A stretch of DNA of 64,000 nucleotides from Bradyrhizobium sp. 1(2017) (lineage in GTDB: Bacteria > Pseudomonadota > Alphaproteobacteria > Rhizobiales > Xanthobacteraceae): positions 1,384,001 to 1,448,000 of the forward strand of contig NZ_CP050022.2 in assembly GCF_011602485.2 (NCBI RefSeq), written 5' to 3'. A program made the position numbers and the translations under genes. Positions 41,197 through 49,034 of this stretch are shown in pieces. Positions within the stretch are counted from its first letter, which is position 1; every line of letters starts with the position of its first letter. Below the pieces are notes generated by a model. The model did no database searches, had not been told where the DNA came from, and worked only from the letters and a program-made list of their open reading frames with translations.

Positions 41197-41252
41197 TTGT
41201 CGATAGGTGGGTACGCCGCCAGCTCAGTGCAACCCTAGTGAAGGAGCACATC

Positions 41253-41987
41253 ATGAGCAGACTACAAGGCAAGACGGCGGTGGTGACGGGTGGTGGAACC
41301 GGCATTGGGCTTGGCGCCGCCAAACGGTTCGTCGACGAAGGCGCGTTCGTCTACCTCTTCGGACGACGGCAGGAGCCGCTCGACGCCGCCCTCGCGCAGC
41401 TGGGATCCTCGGCGCGCGCGGTCAGGGGATCGGTCACCGATCTGTCCGACCTCGACCGACTGTATGCGACGGTGAAAGCCGAACGCGGCGGGCTCGACAT
41501 CCTTTTCGCCAACGCCGGGACCGGGTCATTTGCACCGCTCGGCGAGATCACGGTCGAACACTACGATCAGATCTTCGACGTCAATGTGAAGGGGCTGGTG
41601 TTCACCGTGCAGAAAGCCCTGCCGCTGATGACGAAGTGGTCGTCGATCATCCTGACCGGCTCGAGCACGGGCGTGATGGGGACGCCGCAGTTCAGCATCT
41701 ACAGCGCGACGAAGGCTGCGATCCGCAATCTGGCGCGCAGCTGGGCGCTGGACCTGCGCGGCACCGGCATCCGCGTCAATGTGCTGTCTCCGGGACCGAC
41801 CAAGACGGAGCTCGCGCTGGAGGTCGTCGGCGAGGAAGCATTCGATACGCTCGGAAGCGCGACGCCGATCGGGCGTGTGGGCGATCCGAGCGAGACGGGA
41901 GCGGTGGCTGCGTTCCTGGCGTCGTCAGACAGCAGCTTCATGACCGGCGGCGAGGTTTTCGTCGACGGAGGTCTCGCGCAGGCCTGA
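41253..41987 (+). CDS. SDR-family oxidoreductase, HxlR-linked
   Basis: 244 residues from ATG 41253 (AAGGAG upstream). The cofactor loop is VTGGGTGIGLGAAKRF, followed by DILFANAGTG, a catalytic Ser in ILTGSSTG (S137/S138), Y150 and K154 in FSIYSATKAA, PGPTKTELAL, and a C-terminal EVFVDGGLAQA. Classical NAD(P)-dependent SDR of unknown substrate. The HxlR/SDR divergent pair is a common arrangement in which the regulator controls a reductase that detoxifies aldehydes or quinones. Confidence 0.93.
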   Translation: MSRLQGKTAVVTGGGTGIGLGAAKRFVDEGAFVYLFGRRQEPLDAALAQLGSSARAVRGSVTDLSDLDRLYATVKAERGGLDILFANAGTGSFAPLGEITVEHYDQIFDVNVKGLVFTVQKALPLMTKWSSIILTGSSTGVMGTPQFSIYSATKAAIRNLARSWALDLRGTGIRVNVLSPGPTKTELALEVVGEEAFDTLGSATPIGRVGDPSETGAVAAFLASSDSSFMTGGEVFVDGGLAQA

Positions 41988-42052
41988 GGCTCCGAAGCAA
42001 GACGGCTTCGATCATTACGATCGAAGCCCTCGATGCGTTGACGCGTGATTGC

Positions 42053-42937
42053 TCAGATCCCCAGCAGCTTGCGCGCGTTGGCCTTGAGCACCTTCGGCCG
42101 GATCTCGTCGCGGATCTCGATCTTGGCGAAATCCGACAGCCAGCGGTCCGGCGTGATTACCGGCCAGTCCGAGCCGAACAGCATCTTGTCCTGAAGAATC
42201 GAGTTGATGTAGCGCACCAGGATCGGCGGGAAATACTTCGGCGACCAGCCGGAGAGGTCGATATAGACGTTCGGCTTGTGGGTTGCGACCGACAGCGCTT
42301 CTTCCTGCCAGGGGAAGGAGGGGTGGGCGAGGATGATCTTGAGGTCGGGGAAATCGGCCGCGACGTCGTCCATGTACATCGGGTTGGAATATTTCAGCCG
42401 CATGCCCATGCCGCCGGGCATGCCCGAGCCGACGCCGGTCTGGCCGGTGTGGAACAGCGCGATCGCGCCGCCATTGTTGATCTCTTCGTAGAGCGGATAG
42501 GCCATGCGGTCGTTGGCGTAGAAGCCCTGCATGGTCGGGTGGAATTTGAAGCCGCGCACGCCGTATTCCTCGATCAGCTTGCGCGCTTCGCGCACGCCGA
42601 GCTTGCCCTTGTGCGGGTCGATCGAGACGAAGGGGATGAGGACGTCGAGATGGTCGGAGGCGATCTCCAGCATCTCCTCGTTCTTGTAGCGGCGGAAGCC
42701 GGTCTCGCGCTCGGCATCGACAGGGAAGATCACCGCGGCGATGTTCTTGGAGCGATAGTAGGCGGCGGTCTCCGGCACGGTCGGCGGATGCTTGTGCGGT
42801 GACTTGAAATACTCCGCCATCTGCGCCTGGAAGTCGTCATAGCCGTCGTCCGGATGGGTGCCGCAGGGCTCCTCGGCATGGGTGTGGATGTCGATGGCGA
42901 CGACATCGTCGATGTTCGGCAGCTTCAGCTTCGGCAT
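42053..42937 (-). CDS. Amidohydrolase-family TIM-barrel protein (ACMSD-like)
   Basis: 294 residues. Metal-ligand motifs of the amidohydrolase_2/ACMSD subgroup are intact: AIDIHTHAEE (H18, H20), GVRGFKFHPTMQGFYANDR, ALFHTGQTGVGSGMPGG, KIILAHPSFPWQEEAL, and the distal FGSDWPVITPDRWL. Relatives hydrolyse or decarboxylate aromatic-derived acids with Zn2+ or Mn2+. It is a single gene; a 37-bp dyad lies 19 bp upstream of its ATG 42937. The substrate cannot be assigned. Confidence 0.9.
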   Translation of the reverse strand: MPKLKLPNIDDVVAIDIHTHAEEPCGTHPDDGYDDFQAQMAEYFKSPHKHPPTVPETAAYYRSKNIAAVIFPVDAERETGFRRYKNEEMLEIASDHLDVLIPFVSIDPHKGKLGVREARKLIEEYGVRGFKFHPTMQGFYANDRMAYPLYEEINNGGAIALFHTGQTGVGSGMPGGMGMRLKYSNPMYMDDVAADFPDLKIILAHPSFPWQEEALSVATHKPNVYIDLSGWSPKYFPPILVRYINSILQDKMLFGSDWPVITPDRWLSDFAKIEIRDEIRPKVLKANARKLLGI

Positions 42938-42955
42938 GGGTGTCCTCCCGACGGG

Positions 42956-42992
42956 TTGCCAAATTGATTATATCATATAACGAATTTGGCAA
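42956..42992. promoter_or_regulatory. Large near-perfect dyad upstream of amidohydrolase gene
   Basis: TTGCCAAATT (42956-42965) pairs with AATTTGGCAA (42983-42992), and inside it TTATAT-C-ATATAA (42968-42980) shares the same centre, 42974. Of 18 possible base pairs, only two near the middle fail. It is far more AT-rich than its surroundings and lies 19-55 bp before the start codon. Probably the operator of a dimeric or tetrameric repressor; no regulator gene is adjacent. Confidence 0.7.
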
Positions 42993-43243
42993 GGCGGTCC
43001 CGCCGCTTATCGGATTGGCAGATCGGGCCGATCCGGCCGCTTCTACTGTGCATGGGGTTGTTTTCACGAAATTTGCCGGTTCGGAACAGGGCAGTTAACA
43101 TTGACATCACCCGCCGCGATGCCTTAAGAACCGCCCCGTCCCGGGCGGTCGGTCCGCCAGCGGGAAAAATCTCATTTTGCCACATTCGCGCGTGCCGAAA
43201 CGGTAGTGCCGAACACGGCCTTTCGAACGTTCAGGATTCTGCC

Positions 43244-43369
43244 ATGAAGGTCCGTAACTCGCTGAAATCGCTGCGCGGTCGCCATCGCGCCAACCGCCTG
43301 GTCCGCCGCAAGGGCCGGGTCTATGTGATCAACAAGGTGCAGCGCCGCTTCAAGGCGCGCCAGGGCTGA
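43244..43369 (+). CDS. rpmJ: 50S ribosomal protein bL36, Cys-less type
   Basis: 41 residues, [10 protein letters not shown]...RFKARQG, a very basic protein matching the alphaproteobacterial bL36. It lacks the C-x2-C...C/H zinc ribbon found in the zinc-binding form and so is the zinc-independent type. It binds 23S rRNA in the large subunit. It stands alone here, outside the spc operon, as is usual in Rhizobiales. ATG 43244. Confidence 0.96.
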   Translation: MKVRNSLKSLRGRHRANRLVRRKGRVYVINKVQRRFKARQG

Positions 43370-43485
43370 TCCGGGCTGCTGATTGCCCTGCCGAACGCCC
43401 CCGCGCGCTCCGCACGACCACGCTCACACGAGTTTGACGCCGTCCTTGCTTTGCAAGGGCGGCTTTGCGCGTTTAGACTTTGACC

Positions 43486-44127
43486 ATGGCGATGAGATTC
43501 CCTTTCGCGCGCATCCTGTGTCTGGCCCTTGTGCTGGGAGCCGCAGGCCTGACACCCGCGCTGGCGCAGCAGATTGAGCCGCCGCCCGCGCCCGGCAAGC
43601 CAAAGAAGCTGCCGGAGGCGCCGGCCAAGCTGCCCAAGGTCGACCGCACCAAGAATCTCGATTTCCTGTTTGGGGCGCTGAAGGCGGCCCCCGATGAGGT
43701 CAGCGCCAAGCATGTCGAGGCGCGGATCTGGGCGATCTGGCACCAGACCCCAAGCGATACTGCGGCGCTTTTGATGGCGCGGGCAAAGACCGCCGTGGAC
43801 GCGCAGAAGATCGAAATCGCGATCAAGCTCCTGGATTCGGTCATCAAGCTCCGGCCTGATTACATCGAGGCCTGGAACCGGCGCGCGACGCTGTATTACA
43901 TGCAGAACGATTATGGCCGCTCGCTCGCCGACATCCAGCAAGTGCTGATCCGCGAGCCGCGCCATTTCGGTGCGCTCGCCGGGCTCGGCATGATCATGCA
44001 GGAGGTCGGCGACGAGAAGCGCGCGCTGGATGCCTACCGCAAGGCGCTCGCCGTCAATCCGCACCTCGAGAAGATCCCCGACCAGGTCAAATCGCTGACC
44101 GAGAAGGTCGAAGGCCGCGACATCTAG
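43486..44127 (+). CDS. Exported tetratricopeptide-repeat protein
   Basis: 213 residues from ATG 43486 (the frame also permits TTG 43480). Signal peptide 'ARILCLALVLGAAGLTPALA' with A-L-A cleavage, then a Pro/Lys-rich stretch. Three TPR-like units follow between about 105 and 205: AIKLLDSVIKLRPDYIEAWN, SLADIQQVLIREPRHFGALA, and ALDAYRKALAVNPHLEKIPD. TPR proteins of this type act as periplasmic scaffolds; the partner is unknown. Confidence 0.85.
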   Translation: MAMRFPFARILCLALVLGAAGLTPALAQQIEPPPAPGKPKKLPEAPAKLPKVDRTKNLDFLFGALKAAPDEVSAKHVEARIWAIWHQTPSDTAALLMARAKTAVDAQKIEIAIKLLDSVIKLRPDYIEAWNRRATLYYMQNDYGRSLADIQQVLIREPRHFGALAGLGMIMQEVGDEKRALDAYRKALAVNPHLEKIPDQVKSLTEKVEGRDI

Positions 44128-44251
44128 CGGCTAAGTTGATCATTTCCTGAATGATTGCGGCCGGTGCAGATTAACCACGTCCGAAGGCGCGGCGTCTTGA
44201 GCACTATTGCCAGAGCCGAAGCGGGCCTACCTGCATGGCAGGAGCACAGCC

Positions 44252-44512
44252 ATGAAGCGTTCGATCTTTGCAGGTATTTTGCTGCTCGCGTCGGGGACGG
44301 CGAGTCTCGCCGACGGATTGTTCTGGGTGGTGGGCGACCGCGCCACCGGCAAGTGCAACATCGTGACGAGCAATCCCGTGATCATCGGCGATATCTGGTT
44401 CGGTGACGGCCCCTACAAATCCAGAGCCGATGCCGAGCTTGCCCGTTCCACGATCCGCGTCTGTCCCGCGCCCACGCCCGACGAGGAAAAGGACAAGGAC
44501 GGATCGAACTAG
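44252..44512 (+). CDS. Small secreted hypothetical protein
   Basis: 86 residues from ATG 44252, with GGAG upstream. The signal peptide is 'MKRSIFAGILLLASGTASLA'. The mature part FWVVGDRATGKCNIVTSNPV, then 'DGPYKSRADAELARSTIRVC', has two cysteines that may form a disulfide, and a charged tail. I recall many such short exported proteins in Bradyrhizobium, with no function known. Confidence 0.75.
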   Translation: MKRSIFAGILLLASGTASLADGLFWVVGDRATGKCNIVTSNPVIIGDIWFGDGPYKSRADAELARSTIRVCPAPTPDEEKDKDGSN

Positions 44513-44524
44513 GTCGCCAGCGCC

Positions 44525-44707
44525 CTAGTGCAGGGCGTTGCCGCCGCGCTCGGTGAGGCCGCGGTCGGCGACTGCAGCGTAAGCCTTTGCAAGCTCCGCT
44601 TCGAGATGCTCGTTGATCAGGAGCAACGCCCGCACGGCACCGCGCAGGTCGCCGCTACAGCTCGCGACGATCTCGTCGATCGCAGTGTCGTTAGATCTGA
44701 AGCTCAT
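44525..44707 (-). CDS. Small hypothetical protein, 60 aa
   Basis: 60 residues from ATG 44707, with a strong GGAGG 6 nt upstream. The protein is predicted to be helical throughout (IDEIVASCSGDLRGAVRALL, LINEHLEAELAKAYAAVADR) and soluble. No motif is recognised. It is convergent with the small secreted protein gene (12-bp gap). Confidence 0.6.
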   Translation of the reverse strand: MSFRSNDTAIDEIVASCSGDLRGAVRALLLINEHLEAELAKAYAAVADRGLTERGGNALH

Positions 44708-45006
44708 CGAAATCCTCCGGTTCAATCAGGAAAAATCCTGCCGGTCTTCCCGCACCCCTGAGGTTGCGAGGAGGATCGGCGCCCACCCGCGCCTAGATGG
44801 CGGAACCGACCGTGGCGATTATATGGAAGCCGCGATGACGACCGCATGAAGCTGTCCCGAGGCTTGCGCGCCGCGAGGGAATATTGTTGATTCCATTGAG
44901 TTTTTAAGTCCGCTAATTGTGCACATATCCACAGCCCCGCTCTTTCGGTGGAAGCCGCGAGGCCGGCGGAGCGAAACTGCCATGTGCCAAGACCCGTAAC
45001 TGCCCT

Positions 45007-45990
45007 GTGCCCAGGATCGCCCGGATTCTCTCGATGATCGTGATGTCAGTCGTGACGGCGCTGGTCCTGCTGGCACTGGCCACGCAGGCCGGAATCGTCG
45101 CCGTGCAACGCGTCTTTCCACCGCAGGGCCGGATGATCGAGGTCGACGGCGCCGTGCTTCACGTCGTCGATCTCGGCCCGCGCGAGGCTGGCGTGCCGAT
45201 CGTGATGCTGCACGGCGCGAGCTCCAATCTCGAAGCGATGCGGCGGCCGCTCGGCGATCTCCTCGCCAGGGATCATCGCGTGCTTCTGATCGACCGCCCG
45301 GGCCATGGCTGGAGCACGCGCGCGCGCCGCCAGGATTCGACGCCGCAGATCCAGGCGCGGATGATCGACGAGGCGCTTCAAAAGCTCGGGATCGATCGCG
45401 CGGTCTTCGTGGTGCATTCCTGGAGCGGCGCGCTCGGCGCGCGGATCGCGCTCGATCACCCGCACCGGGTCGCCGGCCTCGTGATGCTCGCACCCGTCAC
45501 GCATCCCTGGCGCGGCGGCGTCGGCCGCTACAACGAGATCATCGCAACGCCCGTGATTGGTCCGCTGCTCGCCTACACGATCACGCTGCCGCTCGGCTAC
45601 GTCCTTGCCGAATCCGGCGCGCGCAACGTTTTCCTGCCGCAAATCATGCCGGACGGCTTCGTCAAGGACTCCGCGACCCCACTCCTGCTGCGTCCGCGCG
45701 AGTTCATCGCCAATGCTTATGATCTGGTGACGCTGAAGGAAGCGGTGGCCGCGCAAGTCACGCGCTATGGCGAGATATCGGCACCGGTGACGATCATCGC
45801 CGGCGAGCCCGACAAGACCGTGAAGACCGACATCCACGCGCGCCCGTTTGCCGCAACCGTGCCGAACGCGAAGCTGATCGTGCTGCCCGGTCTCGGACAC
45901 ATGGTGCAGAACGCCGTGCCGGATCTCGTGAAGACGGAGATCGAGGCGATGATCGGCAAGATTGTCCCGGCGCAGGCGGCCGCGGATTAG
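45007..45990 (+). CDS. Membrane-anchored alpha/beta hydrolase
   Basis: 327 residues if started at GTG 45007; ATG 45034 is another option. An N-terminal hydrophobic anchor 'VMSVVTALVLLALATQAGIV' is followed by the hydrolase fold: VMLHGASSNLEAM (oxyanion HG), IDRPGHGWSTR, nucleophile elbow VVHSWSGALGARI (Ser in H-S-W-S-G), Asp in IIAGEPDKTVK, and His in LPGLGHMVQNAV. The triad is complete. Probably an inner-membrane-attached esterase or lipase of unknown substrate. A repeat element follows the stop codon. Confidence 0.87.
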   Translation: MPRIARILSMIVMSVVTALVLLALATQAGIVAVQRVFPPQGRMIEVDGAVLHVVDLGPREAGVPIVMLHGASSNLEAMRRPLGDLLARDHRVLLIDRPGHGWSTRARRQDSTPQIQARMIDEALQKLGIDRAVFVVHSWSGALGARIALDHPHRVAGLVMLAPVTHPWRGGVGRYNEIIATPVIGPLLAYTITLPLGYVLAESGARNVFLPQIMPDGFVKDSATPLLLRPREFIANAYDLVTLKEAVAAQVTRYGEISAPVTIIAGEPDKTVKTDIHARPFAATVPNAKLIVLPGLGHMVQNAVPDLVKTEIEAMIGKIVPAQAAAD

Positions 45991-46080
45991 TGCGTTTTCG
46001 AGCGAAGTTTGACACCGTTCGCGTGAAGACGCGTCAAGAGAAGAATCTGGAGCTTCGGTTCTGATTGAAATCAGAACCGA
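45991..46080. repeat. Intergenic repeat ending in a perfect 11-bp hairpin
   Basis: From TGCGTTTTCGAGCGAAG to TCGGTTCTGAT (46055-46065), TGAA loop, ATCAGAACCGA (46070-46080). From memory this matches a repeat widespread in Bradyrhizobium and Rhodopseudomonas; that was not checked. It lies between two convergent genes. No U-run follows the hairpin. Confidence 0.6.
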
Positions 46081-46106
46081 TATGCTTCAGCGGCCGCTTT
46101 TTGCGC

Positions 46107-46502
46107 TTACTGCTTGATCTTCCCGTCCTTGTCGAACTGCGCGAGATAGGCCCAGAGATTGTTGATCTCGTTCTCGTTCTTGATGCCGGCGAACGCCATC
46201 TTGGTGCCGGGGATCTTGGCCTTGGGGTCCTTGATGTATTCCTTGAACGTCGCCTCGTCCCAGGTGATGCCGGAATTCTTGTTCGCATCCGAGTAATTGT
46301 AGTCTGGAGCGGTGCCCGACTTGCGGCCGTTGAGGCCATTGAGCTCGGGGCCGACCTTGTTCTTGGCGCCTTCGCCGATCGCGTGGCAGGCCAGGCATTT
46401 GTTGAACGACGTCTTGCCCGCCGCGACATCCTGCGCCATCGCGGCAGGTGCGGCGGCAGTCACGGTGAGGATCATCAGTGCGCCAAAAGTCAGTTTTGTC
46501 AT
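46107..46502 (-). CDS. Class I cytochrome c (c2/c550 type)
   Basis: 131 residues from ATG 46502. Signal peptide to A-M-A, then one haem c site CLACH (C36, C39, H40), 'GPELNGLNGRKSGT', YSDANKNSGITWDEATFKEY, and the axial methionine in PGTKMAFAGI (M102). This pattern is the soluble periplasmic c2/c550 group that shuttles electrons between cytochrome bc1 and oxidases or other reductases. It is alone on its strand, divergent from glcD (280-bp gap); no functional link to glcDEF is shown. Confidence 0.94.
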   Translation of the reverse strand: MTKLTFGALMILTVTAAAPAAMAQDVAAGKTSFNKCLACHAIGEGAKNKVGPELNGLNGRKSGTAPDYNYSDANKNSGITWDEATFKEYIKDPKAKIPGTKMAFAGIKNENEINNLWAYLAQFDKDGKIKQ

Positions 46503-46782
46503 CGGGTGCTCTTCGTCTCTTCCCTGGTTGGTCTGGGCCTGTTCAGTCTCTTGCCTGGTCGGCGATCGTCGAACCTGCCGGTTTTGGCAGGCCCGCCCGG
46601 CTTGGACAAGCCACGAAACCATGACAGGTTTCATGACTTCCTACTTGTCCCAGAGCGAACTCGCCTGAGATCCCTGACCCGACTTTCGGATGGCCTACCC
46701 AAACCACTGCGGACGTGGTTGATTTGCCGTGATAAATCGACTGTTCGGGCGAGCCGGAACGAACTGCGGTGAAGGACTTGAT

Positions 46783-48276
46783 ATGGCCATCATGATGCCT
46801 GCGAGCGATCAGGCGGTGCTCGCGTGCCGCGCTGAGATTGTGGCTGCATTGCGTGCAATCGTGCCCGGCGAAGGCGTGATCGACAGCGCTGCCGAGATGC
46901 GGGCCTACGAATCCGATGGGTTGACGGCCTATCGGCAGCCGCCGATGGTCGTGGTGCTGCCGGATACCACCGAGCAGGTCTCGCTGGTCCTGAAATATTG
47001 TGCAGGGCAGAACATCAAGGTGGTGCCGCGCGGCTCCGGCACCTCGCTGTCGGGTGGCGCGCTGCCGCTCGAGGACGGCGTGCTGCTCGGCCTCGGCAAG
47101 TTCAAGCGCATCCGCGAGATCGATTTCGACAATCGCGTCGTCGTGACCGAGCCCGGCGTCACCAACCTTGCGATCAGCCAGGCGGTCGCGCATGCCGGCT
47201 TCTACTACGCGCCCGACCCGTCCTCGCAGATCGCCTGCTCGATCGGCGGCAACGTCGCGGAGAACTCAGGCGGCGTGCATTGCCTGAAATACGGCATGAC
47301 CACCAATAACGTGCTGGGCTGCGAGATCGTGCTGATGAGCGGCGAGATCCTGCGCATCGGCGGCAAGGGGTGCGAGAACGCCGGCTACGACCTGATGGGC
47401 GTCATCACCGGCTCGGAAGGCCTGCTCGGCGTCATCACCGAGATCACGGTGCGCATCCTGCAGAAGCCGGAGACGGCGCGGGCGCTGATGGTCGGCTTCG
47501 CGCAAGTCGAGGCGGCCGGCGAATGCGTGGCGCGGATCATCGGCGCCGGCATCATTCCCGGCGGCATGGAGATGATGGACAAGCCCGCGATCCACGCCGC
47601 CGAAGCCTTCGTCCATGCCGGCTACCCGCTCGACGTCGAGGCGCTGCTGATCATCGAGCTCGACGGTCCAGCCATCGAGGTCGACGAACTGATCACGCGG
47701 GTCGAGAGCATCGCAAGAGGCTGCGGCTCGGTGACGCTGCAGATCTCCAATTCGGAAGCCGAGCGCAACCTGTTCTGGGCCGGTCGGAAGGCGGCGTTCC
47801 CGGCGGTCGGCCGCATTTCGCCCGACTATCTCTGCATGGACGGCACCATCCCGCGCGGCGCTCTGCCGAAGGCGCTGGCGCGCATCCGCGAGCTCGGCGA
47901 AAAATACCAGCTCGGCTGTGCCAACGTGTTCCACGCCGGCGACGGCAATCTGCACCCGCTGATCCTCTACGATGCCAACAAGCCCGGCGAGATCGAGCGC
48001 GCCGAAGCTTTCGGCGCCGACATCCTGCGCGCCTGCGTCGAGTTCGGCGGCGTGCTCACCGGCGAGCATGGCGTCGGCATCGAGAAGCGCGACCTCATGC
48101 CCGATATGTTCACCGAGATCGACCTCAACCAGCAGCAGCGCCTCAAATGCGCCTTCGACGCGCAGGGCCTGCTCAATCCCGGAAAAGTGTTTCCGACCCT
48201 GCACCGCTGCGCCGAGCTCGGCCGGATGCACGTCCATGCGGGCAAGCTGGCCTTCCCGGACATCCCGCGGTTTTAG
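46783..48276 (+). CDS. glcD: Glycolate oxidase subunit GlcD
   Basis: 497 residues from ATG 46783 (AAGGA upstream). FAD-linked oxidase of the VAO family: VVPRGSGTSLSGGALPLEDG (PP loop), DPSSQIACSIGGNVAENSGG, and the C-terminal FAD-ox block with FHAGDGNLHPLILYD and 'GVLTGEHGVGIEKRDLMPDM'. These are diagnostic of GlcD. With GlcE and GlcF it oxidises glycolate (or D-lactate) to the keto acid and passes electrons to the membrane quinone pool. glcE and glcF lie 760 bp downstream on the same strand, separated from it by an opposite-strand gene. Confidence 0.95.
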   Translation: MAIMMPASDQAVLACRAEIVAALRAIVPGEGVIDSAAEMRAYESDGLTAYRQPPMVVVLPDTTEQVSLVLKYCAGQNIKVVPRGSGTSLSGGALPLEDGVLLGLGKFKRIREIDFDNRVVVTEPGVTNLAISQAVAHAGFYYAPDPSSQIACSIGGNVAENSGGVHCLKYGMTTNNVLGCEIVLMSGEILRIGGKGCENAGYDLMGVITGSEGLLGVITEITVRILQKPETARALMVGFAQVEAAGECVARIIGAGIIPGGMEMMDKPAIHAAEAFVHAGYPLDVEALLIIELDGPAIEVDELITRVESIARGCGSVTLQISNSEAERNLFWAGRKAAFPAVGRISPDYLCMDGTIPRGALPKALARIRELGEKYQLGCANVFHAGDGNLHPLILYDANKPGEIERAEAFGADILRACVEFGGVLTGEHGVGIEKRDLMPDMFTEIDLNQQQRLKCAFDAQGLLNPGKVFPTLHRCAELGRMHVHAGKLAFPDIPRF

Positions 48277-48324
48277 GTGCTCGCGGAAAGGAAGGGCCCG
48301 CGGTGCGAGCCCTTCCTCGCGAGC

Positions 48325-48813
48325 TCACATCAGCGCGTACTGCGCCCGCTCGCGCTTCGCCAGCAGCGGCAGGGCTTCGCCGGCGATGCAGGTCTTGAAG
48401 TGCGCGCTCTCCTGGTGCGCCTTGAAAGCCGCCTCGTCGCGGAACAGCTCGTAGAACAGGAACTGCGCCGGATTGTCCTTGGCGCGCGAGATCAGGAACA
48501 GCTTGACGCCGTCCTCCCGCTGCGCTTCCGGCAGGAAGCGGTCGAGGATTCCTGCGACCTTGTCGGCCTCGCCAGGCTTCGCCTCCCATTGCGCGACGAC
48601 GAGCAGGCCGCCGCCGTCGACGGCGTCGCTGAGAGATTTCTGGGTAGCATAGTGGTTCATGGTCCTTCCTCCTTGCTGCTGCGCTTGAGATGACGAATTC
48701 GTCCAGGGCCAGAGATAGATCGCCAGGACGGCTCCGAACGCCCGGATCACCGACCTGCGGCTGAACGCTTCGTGGATGCGCGGCATCGGCCGCGCCTGTA
48801 TCGATCGCACCAT
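48325..48813 (-). CDS. ABM-domain monooxygenase-like protein, with possible Tat signal
   Basis: The C-terminal 100 residues are an ABM domain (GLLVVAQWEAKPGEADKVAG, FLISRAKDNPAQFLFYELFR, 'DEAAFKAHQESAHFKTCI'), as in quinol monooxygenase YgiN. Two starts look real. ATG 48813 has GGAG 5 nt upstream and adds a Tat-like leader, FSRRSVIRAFGAVLAIYLWP. ATG 48660 has AAGGAGG and starts directly at the domain (MNHYATQ). The gene may yield exported and cytoplasmic forms. It sits between glcD and glcE on the opposite strand. ABM proteins often process quinones or simply bind small aromatics. Confidence 0.85.
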   Translation of the reverse strand: MVRSIQARPMPRIHEAFSRRSVIRAFGAVLAIYLWPWTNSSSQAQQQGGRTMNHYATQKSLSDAVDGGGLLVVAQWEAKPGEADKVAGILDRFLPEAQREDGVKLFLISRAKDNPAQFLFYELFRDEAAFKAHQESAHFKTCIAGEALPLLAKRERAQYALM

Positions 48814-49034
48814 ATTGTCTCCATTGGCTGGGTCTCGATCGCGATCGGCGCAGACTTGTAGCGATGGTCTGCCGGCTTTGGTTCGCCGCTGATCGAAGTG
48901 TCGATGTCGTGAACGCTTCGATCATGATCGAATTGTCGCCACCAGCGCCGCGCGGAATCCGGTCGCGCCGGTCATGGTCGCCGACGTCACGTCGCATTTG
49001 ATTTTGGCAGCGAATTTCGCTACCGCCTTTTCCC

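Noticed and set aside
40721..42937. Recent genomic island covering GST, deleted hydrolase, HxlR, SDR and amidohydrolase
   Set aside because: Gene content is mixed, but there is no mobility gene, flanking repeat or clear composition shift that I can demonstrate by eye.
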